Part shown: positions 25,665-38,314 of the stretch, one piece after another | Layout: each line of letters begins with the position of its first letter | Numbering within the stretch: the first letter of the stretch is position 1 | NCBI GenBank assembly: GCA_905182995.1 | Contig: CAJJDP010000018.1 | Location: 434,001 to 498,000, forward strand | Length of the DNA stretch: 64,000 nt | Reading direction: 5' to 3' | Source of the DNA: Paramecium octaurelia | Lineage: Eukaryota; Ciliophora; Oligohymenophorea; Peniculida; Parameciidae | Made by a program: the position numbers and the translations under genes | The notes under the pieces: generated by a model | Databases searched by the model: none | The model's input: only the letters and a program-made list of their open reading frames with translations | Told to the model about the DNA's origin: nothing

Positions 25665-26365
25665 TCTCAAAGTTTAGAGATTAATAAAATGTTAATTAAT
25701 TACATAAGATAGTTATAAATATTTCAGTGTGACAATTAAATTGAAATCAATTTCTTTAAACGATTATCTTTTATAAACTCATAATATTACTTTTACTCTA
25801 ATTTGATACTTTCTTTTTTACATTCTAGAACCTAAAATACACATTTAAATAATGGATATATTAAGATGAGGAATGTCAATCATATCTAATTAATTTTGAA
25901 TGAATATTTATTAGAGGTTGGTTTATATAGACAATATTATAATTAAGCATATAATAATTATAACAAAAATAAAAATTAAATAACTTTTAAGCAATAATGT
26001 AAATGAATTTACTAAATAACTACTAAGAGTAGTAGATTACAAATTTAGAGAATTAAACTAAATGAATAATGAAAATTACAAAATATCATTTTCAATAATT
26101 GATGAATTTTATTTATAATGAATACTATCATTTGATTTTTAATAGAATAGTTAAATTAATAAATAAATAAAAATAAAATTCAATTGTCTTGAGAATTTAG
26201 CTATATCTCAGAGTTAATTGAGTTGATATAAAAATAAAACTTTCAAAAAAAAAATCCTTTATCATTTTAGATAGTCATTTAGACAATAGAACATCTTTTT
26301 TGCTTATTTAGATTAATTTTAGGCAAATGAAATTAAATTTTTGTTTAAATTATGATACTTCATAT
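25665..26365. other. AT-rich stretch without a recognised gene
   Basis: About 700 bp, the longest gap in the window. It is very AT-rich, with frequent TGA in all frames. Only tiny ORFs occur, for example a 22-codon one near 25999-26063. I see no tRNA, repeat array or conserved motif. It includes the upstream region of the casein kinase 1 gene and the 3' flank of the alveolin gene. Confidence 0.6.
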
Positions 26366-27154
26366 TCATTATGGTTTATTTGATGGATTTGGTTATCTTT
26401 ATGATCTGACTGTTTGTGGTAATTGACCATAGGTTGGAACACTATTGTAACTCTAAAATAACCTCATATAAATTCTTTACTGGAGCATATGCATGTCTAA
26501 CACCTGAATATGTTAGAGCTGGTGCGATAACTGGTTAAGCATAAACAGGGGCCTAAGCAACTGGTCTGGCAATAGAATAAGTCAATGGTTAAACAGGTTG
26601 AACTACAGATTATACGACTGGTTAGACAGCCACTGTCTATACTGGCACTGTTTAAACGGGTTAATATTACTAGGGAATGGTCATAAATATCAGATTACCA
26701 CTCTTTGAACTTCTCTCTCAACTGCATCATATTCAACTCTGGGGACTGTTTTAGTGACTGGGATATATTCAGTTTATTATTCATAGACAGTTCTGGGAAT
26801 ATACTCTGTTTAATATTCGACTGGATAATAATCAGTCACGTATTTAGTTTTTGGCACTTGAACTTAAATGGTTTCTGTTTCCATTTCGACCACAGGTCTT
26901 TAGAATTCTCTATATTCTACTCTTGATTCTCCTTTGATTGCTGGCTATTGTGGAGCAGCAATGACAGGTTATGCAACTACAGGTTGAGCTACAACTGATT
27001 AAGTCAAAACAGGTTATGGAACATATTGGACAGGTTGAGGAATGTATTAAACAGGTTAAGCATATGTTAGAGGTTGGGCATATGTAACAGGTGTTGAATA
27101 GTTTAAGTTAGCAGGAACAGAGGTGGTTAAAGGAGCAGTTGGATGAATTGGCAT
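26366..27154 (-). CDS. Alveolin-type repeat protein of the cell cortex (243 aa)
   Basis: ATG 27154, introns of 29 and 28 nt, stop 26366-26368; 244 codons. The core has the Val/Pro/Glu/Tyr periodicity of alveolins: for example VEMETETIQVQVPKTKYV, DYYPVEYQTEYIPRTV and VPRVEYDAVEREVQRV. Before and after lie Val/Gln/Pro-rich stretches with repeated P-V-x-x-P-V and QPVVQPV patterns plus Tyr-Ala-Gln-Pro repeats. Alveolins line the alveolar sacs under the membrane of ciliates, apicomplexans and dinoflagellates (epiplasm). Assignment is from repeat character, not from a full alignment. Confidence 0.82.
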
Positions 27155-27366
27155 AGTGTTTTGTTAAATTTGTTTTTATTTATTTAATATCCAAGTTTTC
27201 AAATAAAATTTATTTCTCAATATAATGATTCTATTGGATCGTTGGCTTTTACAAAGCATTCAAATTATTTGTTACATACTATCCATAAAATGCAAATTAT
27301 TTATAATATTATGATGCAACATTAAACTAATTTGCAAATATAATATAAATATTTAAATTAAAAATT

Positions 27367-27663
27367 ATGGCTGATGAATTGGCAGAATTCTATAAGGAAG
27401 TCCTAAAACTAATATCTCATTTATGTTTTGAAAATAAAATTACTGAAGATCAAAAATCAGAGTTAAAAAAGTTGATAATGGAAGATGAGGAATTTGTAGC
27501 TTAACTCAAAGAAGAATATGATATAGAAGGCTTGAATGGGTTGGAAAACATCATTGTAGGAGACTCTATATCAAATTCAAGCTTCAGAGATTTAATGGAT
27601 TTTAATTAAGAAAAAAGGAAAAGATCCTAATCGTTAACAATTTAAACAGACTCTTCGGAATGA
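27367..27663 (+). CDS. Small acidic hypothetical protein (98 aa)
   Basis: A single exon, ATG 27367 to TGA 27661-27663. It is helical and acidic in the first 75 residues (EDQKSELKKLIMEDEEF), with a basic Ser-containing C-terminus. It has no cysteine pair, signal peptide or membrane span. No family is recognised. Confidence 0.6.
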
Positions 27664-27732
27664 GTCAGTTCTATAATTCTTAGGAATGCTAACATGATTT
27701 TGATTTATGTTATATTTGTACATAAACAACCA

Positions 27733-27763
27733 AAATCAAAAACAAAAACAAAAACAAAAACAC
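27733..27763 (+). repeat. (CAAAAA)n short tandem repeat
   Basis: A hexanucleotide run of caaaaa units. On the minus strand it would encode the alternating Phe/Cys end of the ORF that starts at 28320. Confidence 0.75.
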
Positions 27764-28320
27764 AAGAATTAACTAAACAATAGTGATTTCTTACATTATT
27801 TAATAATTAAATCTACTAATTCTAATTAGTGATTCTAATGTGAAATATTTAAGAATTAATTCTTTATACTTTTTAGATTCGATTCTTTCTAATTTTTTGA
27901 TAATTTCAATTTATAATCTATTGAAATCAAAAGCTGACAAGAGGGAGTTGATATTCCATAAGTAACATATTGAAAACACTAAATATTTGCAATGTTTAAA
28001 TCTTTTTCAATTAATTTTTACTACTGTAATAAATTATTAAATTTAATTTGCTAACTGTACTTTGAAATATAAGCATTTATTAATAGAATCAAATTATTAG
28101 TTTATAGAGGGGACACAAGACTTCCAGTAAAATTTTTAGAACTTCTGTAAGTCAAACTTGTAAGCACCTCAATTCACCATTTAGATCTTATAATATTTAA
28201 TAATAATAAATAAAATTTTGATGGAGACGAATACCTTAAATAGGGAAATTTCACTAAGTCAACATTTTCATCTATACAATAAGTCATAGAACAACCTAAT
28301 TATTCTAAAGAGCTATTCAT
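27736..28320 (-). pseudogene. Hypothetical ORF with one in-frame TGA
   Basis: From ATG 28320 the frame reads 195 codons to TGA 27736-27738 with a single TGA at codon 49 (28174-28176), in the context K-W-TGA-I-E-V-L. There is no ATG between that TGA and the end, so the downstream 145 codons cannot be started separately. No intron I tried removes the TGA and keeps the frame. Either this is a nonsense mutation in a decaying gene, or a TGG-to-TGA change or recoding. The downstream part is protein-like. The C-terminus runs through the (CAAAAA)n repeat as Phe/Cys alternation. Domain unknown. Confidence 0.4.
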
Positions 28321-28367
28321 GATTCACTCAACTTTCTTTAACACAAAAAATATTAAATATAGTAATC

Positions 28368-29348
28368 TCAACCACATACACTCTTAAATTCAATATATGA
28401 TGCTTTAATACTCGGTCTATCAATTTTAAGGTAACTTCTTTCACTTATTGTAGAATTAAAACTTAGTTATGCTACCGTTTATTCAAGTCCATTTAATGAA
28501 TATTGAAAACCATTAATTTATTTATCATTAGCGAATTCTCCCTCAAAATAACTTGAATTAGGGTATATTAACTTTCCCCTTCCATTCATTTATGAATTCC
28601 TCCACTCTCCTTCATAAATGAACCCATCTGCAAATATATACACACCATAACCATCGAATTGATCATTCTAAAACATACCCTCATATTAATTGCCATTTTT
28701 CCACTTCATAAAACCAAACCCACTTTTTTTACCTTCTTTGTACTCTCCTTAAAAAATGGTGCCATCCTTCCATAATTCCTCCCCTTTCGCTGGCACATTT
28801 GAGCACCATATCCCCTAGAATGTCAGCTCTTTATTTTTCAGAATACCTTATCCATGATGAGAGCCATATAAATACTCTCCTTCATATTCTGAACCATCTG
28901 GATATAATTTCTTCCCATAAATGTGAGGGCTAAAATTTACACTATAGCCAATATAAATAGTGCCATCATTATAAACAAAAACTCCAAAACCATATGGTTC
29001 AAATTTTTTCCATTAACCCTTATAAACGAAACCCTAAAGTTAATATGCCTTTTCAGATAAAGGGTAATTTTTGCAGAAGGTAGTTTCAGGGATGTGAGTG
29101 ATCTCGATGTTTGGAACCACAAAATCTGTGCACATAGAATCTTCAGGAATATTTTTTTCAGGAGAAAAGTCCTCATAAGATTCTGCTACGGAGGAATAAT
29201 AAGAGGGTAATGGTAAAGTTTCATATAATTTAAGAGGCTGTAATATCCTTTAAATTTGGTAATCCTATTCTTGGTCTACAGAATCGTAAATAGGTATCCC
29301 TTCAATTGTTAATTATTTTTGTGCCTCTAAACATTTGCATTATCCCAT
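28368..29348 (-). CDS. MORN-repeat protein (326 aa)
   Basis: A single exon, ATG 29348 to stop 28368-28370 (327 codons). After a 120-residue acidic N-terminal part come at least six MORN units of the form Y-x-G-x-(6)-G-x-G, e.g. EPYGFGVFVYNDG, DGSEYEGEYLYG, DGTIFQGEYKEGKKSGFGF, NGNQYEGMFQNDQFDGYG and DGFIYEGEW. MORN repeats bind membrane phospholipids or act as structural spacers in the cortex. The N-terminus MGQCKC fits N-myristoylation with palmitoylated cysteines. Confidence 0.9.
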
Positions 29349-29392
29349 TTTTATTATTAATAATATGAAATAGATTGATATACAAATTATTA

Positions 29393-29779
29393 TCAGATTT
29401 TAGGACTCACCCTCGTCTTTTTGATAACCTTGGGTCTTGAAGGTCCTAATTTTTAAATTTGATAAATACTTTTCTTTTTTGATTTTTCTACTGGTTTATT
29501 TTGATCATTGGAATCCTTTTTATCTAAGTATTTATTAACATAAAGATATGGGAATAACAAATATCTCTTAAGCTTCTTAAATCCTCTAAATTTCTTTTGC
29601 TTGATTCCTAACTTCTTAACAACTAAATCAGCATTCCATTGTCTATTAAAGATTTCGTAATTTTTCAATGTTTCAAAATCTTACATTTCAACTAAGTCTT
29701 CTTTGAGATTTACAATCTTTTTATACCAAAATTCTATTTATTCCTATTCGATTTTAGGAAATAAATGTAAATGAGTCAT
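29393..29779 (-). CDS. Small basic hypothetical protein (128 aa)
   Basis: A single exon, ATG 29779 to stop 29393-29395. The N-terminal 45 residues are helical and acidic; the rest is strongly basic (KKLGIKQKKFRGFKKLKR, then KSKKKSIYQ). Composition would suit a mitochondrial ribosomal or nucleic-acid binding protein, but no family motif is recognised. It follows the K+ channel gene on the same strand. Confidence 0.6.
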
Positions 29780-29937
29780 TTTTTATTTTAAATCATTAAA
29801 AAAGTTTAATTCTTAAATTTATGCTTTCTATTCTTAGTATTCAAACTAGCCAGGTTTACATAATAATAGTTTTCTAAGTTACTATTTCATAATAATATTA
29901 ATATTAGCGTTTGTATTAATTTATCCATATTAAGACA

Positions 29938-32467
29938 TCAATAACTAGGGTTATTAATGTAGTATTAATCTATTTTACTTTTCTTTCTTTAATTTATCTA
30001 AAATTTAATATTAACACAAATCATTGGATGAAATAGGAGGAATTTATTTGCTTCCTCTCCTTGAATTCTATTATTATTATTATGAAAAACTCTGATCTTT
30101 AACTTCATCAGGATCTTCATTTTCAGATTCAGATTGACTATCTACACTAATAGGTTATTCAATTGTTGGAAATAAGGTTTCTAAAGCAATTTAATTTTCA
30201 ACTTAAAATTTATTGACTAAGAACTCTACAATCTTTTAATTCTAGCATGCATTTTTAAATTAGATTTATTTAAGTTAATTTTATCCATTTATTATATTGA
30301 CATCATTCATTTGCAATTACCTAATTCTTCTTTCCTACCAAACTCGTTTTTTCTATTTTTTTCTAAAGAGATACCTTTTCAAAACAACTTCTCTATTTGG
30401 AATAAAATGAACCTAAGAGCAGAATTAAGTTGTATGTCTCTTGGTTTTACAGATGAAACAATAGTTTTAGATACTTGATTAGGAAGATAATAGATTGTGA
30501 AACTTTTAGTTTTCAAGATCATTCTAAGATAGAATTTTATGAAAATGAGAGTAAGGAATAGATAGTACACTAGTGAATGCATTACTTTTGAAAACAAAGT
30601 TTGGGTTATATTGCTAAGTGATAAATTCTTCAAGTCCAAAATAATCAAACCTTTCCAGAGTTTATATAGATTTCTAATTGATAATCTAGTAATAATACTT
30701 TCTTATACAAAACTTCAACCTGTCCCTATTCAATTATGTGAATGAAGAATTCATCTTTTGATTGAATTGTGGCTCCTGGCTAAAAGATTTAAAAATTGAC
30801 ATCTTCCAACAGTTAATTCAATATCTCATTTGAAAAGTTCTCACTAAAGAAGGTACATTTATTAATTAAGGATTTTGCTGCTTCTGTTCTAAGGCTGTGT
30901 TATAATTCTTCTGGTAACATAGATATTATTTCAGATTATTCGTTCACCTATTGAACAACTTCTTATTTAAGATAGAAGTACAATTATTCTCGAACTCTAT
31001 TAAATATATGAGTTTAATACTTGAATTATAATGTAGGACTAATCTACTTATTGTGCATATACTAATTTATGGCTGTAAGTTTTGTCTTGATTTTGTCGCT
31101 GCTTTCTTTAATTTGTGTTAGTATACTTCCTATAGTGTTTACTGTGTATGAAAACAACAACATACATAAAAACATATAAATGATGGTAAAAATTTACTCA
31201 GGAGGATCTAGGCTATTAGATTGTTATTACTTTTTGGCGTCAAATCACCATAACCAACAGTAAATGTAGTGACACAAATAAAATAGAAAGATTATAGAAA
31301 CTAATATGACCACTAGTCATGTTCAAATTTGTCTAACCACGATTGTTATTATGTATTTTAACCTTAAATACCAAATACAATCCACACGCAACTGAAAATA
31401 TGCTAAACCAACAGTATTAAGGTTATTAATTTGATCAACTCTACTATTGAGGTGGACATTCGGCTTAGCTTGAAAGAGTATTAAGATATGTCTATAAACT
31501 TTAATATATTGGCCACTTATATGTACTACAAAACTAATATAAATTTTGGCCAACCATCCCCAATTATATTTCTTTCTATAATGTTATCAGACTGTAAACT
31601 TATTATTATAGTATAAATAAAACTAAATAATTCCAATAATGTTGAGAAATTTAGTTATTTTTTATATAATAAATATCGATCTCTTACAGGTAATCCTTAG
31701 TCATAAGTTACGGTAAATGCCCTTATAATGATATCGAAAATTAAAGCAATCGAAAAGAAAATTAGTGGAAATTATTGTTTGTCAATTAAATTTTAATGGT
31801 GGAATGCCATTAGTATTGGAATAATGACAATTAAATATATTCTAATGGCAAAACATATCAAATCCCAAAAAAATTTAAGATTGCTCATCGGTTCAATTAG
31901 TGGAATCTGATTAAGGATGTATTACAAATGATGTTTGCATTAGGTTTTTAAGGTTCTAAATTTTAATCTTAATTAAATCCTTATATCAATAAGTGATATA
32001 TATTAATGAATCAAGCTTTTTTAGTTTTCATTATATCTACCAATTTAATATTTAAAGGATGCTCCTAAATCATTGATCAAATTGAAATGTTTGAGTGTAA
32101 AGGATGATGTTAATTTTTGTGGAGCTAATAGCATTTTAATGAAGTCTTTTTGATGGAAATAGACAATCAATTTACGAAATGATTTTGTTTGCTTGTTTGA
32201 ATCAGTCTAAGCCACTATTTAAAGTCTTTAAGTATAATTCTCATTTTTAGGAGTGATGAGTTATTGAGGATTAGTATATTGTAAAATCAAGGATTCATGA
32301 TGACCAGAATTGGATCGAACTATCGGTGATAGCTTTTCTTTTTTTCTATTCTAACCATCCATATTGAAAATGTCATAACCTGATCGATCCTGGATTTCAT
32401 TTTGATCATCTTAATTGATTTATCTGGAAAAAGTATTTTTAGCCAAAAAAGAGACTTGTTGTTTCAT
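29938..32467 (-). CDS. Cyclic-nucleotide-type K+ channel, copy 1
   Basis: ATG 32467 to stop 29938-29940. After an N-terminal polar region of about 170 residues come six hydrophobic segments, then the K+ filter TVGYGDLTP (31240-31262) and a cyclic nucleotide-binding fold. Behind it lies the motif CFICKTKRHTTQFCSQVHFI (about 30411-30470), matched by the second channel. The C-terminus is acidic with a poly-Gln run. The frame would run open past 29938 into the next gene, but a 34-nt intron near 29974 restores a stop. In Paramecium such channels set the membrane potential that controls ciliary beat. Confidence 0.88.
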
Positions 32468-32612
32468 ATGTTATAAGTTAATAAATAAATTAATTTAAAT
32501 TTAATTAAATAATGATATTTGCATTTTCTATTGAAAGAATATGACTTCTATAATTAGATTTATTTAATAGTAACAAAATAACATAATAATTCTTTTTTTG
32601 TACTATTTTTAT

Positions 32613-35393
32613 TCATTTTATAGGAAATACCTAAATTTATCTTTTAATGGAACGATTTTGTTGTTTTTTTCGTAATAATGCATTAGATAATCGATGCTCT
32701 TGCTATCGAACTACCAAAGATTTTCTAGGCATTCCCAATCGAGTTATATTGAATCGATACTAATTTATAAAATCATAAGGGTAAAATAAATATTTCATCC
32801 AATTATTCCCACTTATTAAAGTATATTGATCTAAACTCTTAGAAGTTGAAGCCATGATATACCGAACAGGGTGTATTAGTTTCTTTAATACAAAGTTGAT
32901 ATTTGATTTTTGATTAAAAGTTTAATATTCATGTTTCTTATCTAATTCTATTTTATCTTCTAGATTTAGTTTTAATTCCAGCAATTAGATTAAATACTCT
33001 ATCTATTGCAATTCCCTCTCTGTATAAAGGTCTTTATGATTCAATTTCTCTTTAAGAGCTTTCAAAGTTAAAAATTCCGACGACAAATTCAATTTCCCAT
33101 CAGCAATTTCTTTTTCTGACTTAAGTTGAGATTTTTGACAGAAATCGAAATATGACTTACTTTCAAGATCCTTTATGAGCACACCAACCGATTCAATGTC
33201 TTTCTTAGTGAGTATGTCTATTATTGGAAATATGTGTTACCTTGACTTTCAAATCGTGTGGTATCATCCTAAATATATTAGTACTTTTAAAAGAATTAAC
33301 TATCATTCTTAACCTTTACCATTTGAGCAGCCTCTCTTAAGATTTCCTGATCCGTTTAAGCATGATATAATTATCTAATTCTTCTAGAATTTCTTGAGAA
33401 TGTAATTCTATCTTGGGATTGATAATAATTATATTATTTAATGACCTTCTCTTTATCTGGTATAAAATGAACTTATTTGCATTACTCTGGGGGATGTCTT
33501 CGAGAATCACAAATTGCACATTTTATATCTACATGATTATTGGTTTTTAAATTCCAATAGGTCTCAAAATCAACCTAGTATTTTTATATTAATTGATAGA
33601 ATTTTGATTTTGGAATCACAAGAGTACTTACAAAACCTGAACTTTTGTATTCATATTGGAACGTTTTCTAATTAGTGAGGAATTCATTTAATCCAAAATA
33701 TTCACCTGCTGTAAAATTTCCAATCAAAACCCTCCTATCTTAGTTTTTAGCATATACATCAACTTGTCCAGATTCAATGATATAAATGTAATAGTCAACT
33801 TCATTAAATATATTTATGGTTGAGGATGGTTAAAATGATTAAAATTAGAGGTTCTTCAATAAATCATTCAAAAACTCATTCGAAAAGTTTTTATAAAAGA
33901 ATTCACAATTTTTCAGAACTACACTATTAGATTCAACTGCTATTTGCATTCTTAAATCATCAGATAGTTAGCTTAATATATCAGTTTATTCTTTGGTCTA
34001 TTGGGTCTATTCTTAATACCAATAGTAATTAAGGTATTCTCTGACTTAAAATTATAATTAGTGACTGATTTTCTTCGTATGCATGTATTGATTGATGAAA
34101 ATCAGTTTCTTATTAATGATGTCATTATTATTTTTCATTCTTGTCAAGATCTCCCCAATTGTATTTAAGCTGAATGATAATTGAAATGTGCAAACGAATA
34201 CAAATAAAAATGCGAAAATTTTCTCGGATATATCTAAAATTATTATTTAAAATATTACTTATTGGATGTATGTCTCCGTAGCCAACTGTGTACATGGTAA
34301 CACTAGTGAAATACATTGATTCGATATACAATTCACTCCAAGGCACGTTATCTAAATTAAATGCAGATATCCAATTTGTAATGCCTGATATTTGGTTATA
34401 TCTTCCAATCATGAGCCAAATACAACTGAATATGTGTTAGATTATTAGTAATAAGCCTATCAGTTTAGAGAGTTCTATTAAGGAAGAGGCCAACTATCCC
34501 ATTATAAATTATTATTGCCATGACCCGATGAAATTTAATAGATTTTTTAATTGTATAAAATACAGTAGCATCCAAAATTTGGGCCAACCATCAAATAGAA
34601 TAAATTGACTATTGAAATCAAATTTAAAGTAAGCCATTCCCAATAGAGACAATATTTCAAGCAGTTCAATGAGGTTAGTGATATGGTATTGGTTTTTGAC
34701 TATTTGATATCTATCTATTACGGGTAAGCCTTAGTCATAGTAGATTGTAATGTTTCTTAATAGGAAATCAATAGCAAAGACTGTTTGAGATATTATTATT
34801 ATTAAATCATAATTTTCGATTAATTGTTCAAAAGTGATTATTATTGGTATGATATAAATTAAGTATATTCTGAAACAATTCAATAGAAGATCCCATATGA
34901 TTTTGATTTTAAATGAAGGGTCTATCAAAGGGATTTATTCAAACAAGTAAAAGATTTTCTGTTTGAAATTAGTTATACATTATCTATATCTGTACCTCAT
35001 TCTGACAAAAAAGTTTACTTCCTCTAGACTTGGATATTGCATTACTTAAGCTTTCGATTTTCCAGCATAGTTTATAAAATCTTTGATGTTGCCTGCACTT
35101 TTATCATCAATTAACGTGTAGTGCTTTGGTTTGAATTATTAATCAGGTTTGATAAATTTTAGAAGTTTTTTAACGAAAAATCCAATGTGATAGTAAATGA
35201 TTAATTTTTGAAAAGGCTTAAAAACTGATTGCCCTAAACCTGGGATATCTGGACTTGGAGCTTCAATTTTTTTGAGCAGAATAATGGAAGAAGAATCGCA
35301 ATCTTGATTTACCTGAGGGTTTTTACACATAGAAGTGTCCTGTTATCCAGTAGTGTTGATATTGTCAATATGAACACTGTTCAGACTATTCAT
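32613..35393 (-). CDS. Cyclic-nucleotide-type K+ channel, copy 2
   Basis: ATG 35393 to stop 32613-32615, upstream of copy 1 on the same strand (145 bp apart). Six hydrophobic segments (for example RIYLIYIIPIIITF) lead to the filter TVGYGDIHP (about 34265-34290). The cyclic nucleotide-binding fold follows, with STLVIPKSKFYQLIQKY at its end, then the motif CAICDSRRHPPEQCKQVHF (about 33464-33521) and a long Lys/Glu coiled coil. The two channels share gene order, topology and motif, so this is a tandem duplicate pair, though their N- and C-termini have diverged. Confidence 0.88.
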
Positions 35394-35476
35394 GAATTTA
35401 ATTTAATTATTTGTCAATGAGATTTAAAGTTATATATTAATGATTAAATTGTTTTTATAATTGTATATTGATTTAA

Positions 35477-36617
35477 TCATCTTCTGCCTTTACCTGATTT
35501 TTTTTGTTGTTTCTTTAATTCCCTCTGTTACTAGATACGCAGTTGCTATTATCTTAAGAATTCCTATTATTATTATTTTTATTTTTCAACACATTCGCAT
35601 TGTAAATATTTTCCTCCACAAACATAGCAAAATTCATATCCACATCTGCATGTCATATGATTGCATCCTTAATTCTTTTCAACCCAGAACTTGCATTTTG
35701 TGCACATCTTGAATTTATGGCCTTTAACAAACTTTTCAAATTTCACATCATTCTAATCTCTAGTGTTTGTGATCTAATACTCTTTGCAAGTTTATCCTTT
35801 ATGAAAAATGACTCTGCAATTCAAACAATATTGTTTCTTACATAAAGGACATGCGAATTGATTATTATCATCGTCGTCTCCTAATACAAAGGCATATTGA
35901 CAATCTGGAGTTGGACACCAAGACATGTCAGCTGCATGATCATCAACAAACTTATTGAGTGTGTAGTTCAGAAATTCATCCTTCTTCTCTTTTCCCACAA
36001 TATGTGAAATATCGTTTAATGCTATTTCCTTCCCACATTTCTATTCCGGACATGTTAATTATTTCCTCTTATCATTTATACTCTGCAATAACAACTCTTT
36101 GAGACAATTTATATGGAAAATATGAACACAAGACTCCAATGGCATCACATCTTCCTCCATTAAGTTTGAGAAACAAATAGGACAATCCACTTATTCAACC
36201 TCAATCTATTTTTTCTAAGCGAACTTCTAATCTTCTTCCTGCAATTTCTTTATTAATGCCATTGTGGCTTCTTCATTTGGATCTTCGAATTACAAATTTT
36301 ATTTTTGATCATAATCCTCGTTCAATATTGGTGTGCCATTTCCACCTTATTAGAAATCGAAATTTCTAGGTTTCTCAAGATTACTTATTAGAGATGAGGC
36401 CAAATCATCAAAATACTTTCCTTTAACTAAGCCATTTGTTATCATTTCTTGAACAGCTTTAATTTAATCCTTTAATGCTGTCATTGAACATTCTGAATTA
36501 TGTTACAAAAAATATCCACATATCATCCCGATAATAAAGGACTATTGATTATCATTTATTTTTAGATCTCTTAAGAATTCGTTTGAGGCAGACCTTATCT
36601 TTTAATAAATGCTCATT
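35477..36617 (-). CDS. RBR (RING-IBR-RING) E3 ubiquitin ligase
   Basis: Stop at 35477-35479, start near 36617. RING1: CPICFSNLMEEDVMPLE with CVHIFH and CPEQKC. The IBR follows, FACPLCKKQYCLNC after MSWCPTPDC. RING2 is CTKCKFWVEKNQGCNHMTC then CGYEFCYVCGG. The cysteine in GCNHMTC is at the position that forms the ubiquitin thioester in parkin/HHARI-type enzymes. The last 40 residues are Gln/Lys-rich. The N-terminal 15 residues from ATG 36617 end at a TGA unless an intron lies there; exon 1 is unresolved. Confidence 0.85.
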
Positions 36618-36693
36618 TTTTTATTTATCAATATATAAAATCTGATTAAATTCTTTACTCAAAATACTTGTAATATAAATTAATAATATTTAT

Positions 36694-38218
36694 TCATTCC
36701 TAATCATGAATTAATCCCTTAACAATCAAATAATCAAACACACCTGTTATACGTTCTTTGTCCAACTTGAAGTTTTAAAGAGCTAAATCCTTCTTGATCA
36801 TCCCATTTTTCACCGATTCTCTTATAAGCACCTCTTTAAGTATCAGATATTCCTATTCACTCAATCCCAACTTCTAACATAATTATTATTCTTCTTCACA
36901 AAACGAAGGTCCTTATTTGTTCTTATCCTTCCCATCCATAACAGGCACAAATCTAGTTCTCCTTTGTAAAAATCTTTATTTTTGAGAATCATAAACAAAA
37001 GCTTCATTTTATTTTTGCCTCTTTTGATACTGCTCATCCTTCTTTCTCTTGTTTGATAAGTACTCCTCCACTTCCTCAAATGTCTTAATCCCTAATTTCC
37101 TATAAAATCTAAGCTCCTCTATTTTGGCTCTTAATTATTTTTCCCTAATCAAATTTTACACAAATCTTTCGTGATCCTCAGGCTTATTGAATCTTGAAAA
37201 CGGTTTCATTAAGTTATGTAACTCCTTCTCCTCCTTGCTTCTTTGCTTGTCATAATTATTCTATTTTTTTATATTTAGCAAATCCCTATCAATTACAAAA
37301 GTTTTCCTTTTTAAACGTTCATCCAATCTAATATTGTAAATATCAAGAACTTTGAGCTTCATCTCAATTTCATAAGGCTAATCGTCATCGTTGAATTCCA
37401 TCTCTGCCAAAAGTAATTCCGCATCATTATCAAATTCAATATCAAAATCCCCTCTTTTTGGCATAAACCCCACAATTTCCTATCCACTTTGCGATGCCAT
37501 ATTCGGTGTCAATCTCCCTCCCTTCATAATACTTTATTCTTCTTTCATTCTTTTAGGTGCGTGCGAATACCTTTTTGGTTTTATTAGCTCTAATGTATCT
37601 TAATTCCTTTTTGATAAGAGAGTCATCTAATAATATTTGGTTATATAAAACACACATTTCTGAATTTTTCACTTAAAATAATATCATCGTAATGTTAGGC
37701 TATTTCTTCTTATGATTTTTCATTGCCCAACATTTCAGCTATATCTTGCCAATTACCAAATCCTTTCTTTTCTAGTCCTTCTAATAACAATAGTTCTTCT
37801 TCTGCAGTCCAATCATCTACAAATATTGGGAAATTTAATTTATTGATAATAGAATAGGAGTGCCCAATATTATGTGATGCTTTAAATTTATTTAATTATT
37901 TGTACCAAATTCATGTAAATTTAAAAAGCAATTCATACATATATCAATTGAATTAGGACACCCACTACAAAGTATTCTTGCTTATCTCGTAATATCCTTC
38001 TCACAATTATCACAATGGACCTTATTATAAGGAAAATAGAGATTCTATATTTCAGTGGAAAATATATATACATGATATGTAATTTCCTCTCGATTTTTTT
38101 CAAACTCTTATTTTTGATTCAAAACCTTTTTATTTTTCTATTTACCACTAAAATCAAAGCTATAATTACTTTTCTTTGTCAGTGAGGAACTTCCTAACTG
38201 TTATATATTATTATACAT
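36694..38218 (-). CDS. ada2: Transcriptional adaptor ADA2
   Basis: ATG 38218 to stop 36694-36696. The ZZ zinc finger has CDNC, CSGC and CMNC plus a His pair (HH in LKHHI). A SANT domain follows: [21 protein letters not shown], then QEEIAQHY. The ADA2 body ([49 protein letters not shown]) and a C-terminal SWIRM-like end ([19 protein letters not shown]... [12 protein letters not shown]) complete the expected order. ADA2 bridges the GCN5 histone acetyltransferase to SAGA-type complexes. Confidence 0.92.
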
Positions 38219-38314
38219 TTTAATATTATGGCAAATATACTGTTTTAATTAAATAATTGAATTATTAAATGATAATATTTTATATTTTAAACAAATTAAA
38301 AGAAATCTATATTA

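Noticed and set aside
29780-29980. K+ channel copy 1 running in frame into the small gene at 29779
   Set aside because: A 34-nt GT...AG intron near 29974 shifts the frame to a stop at 29938-29940.
32613-33350. A separate coiled-coil gene downstream of K+ channel copy 2
   Set aside because: The frame joins the channel's nucleotide-binding domain and Cys/His motif without a break, so it is the channel's tail.
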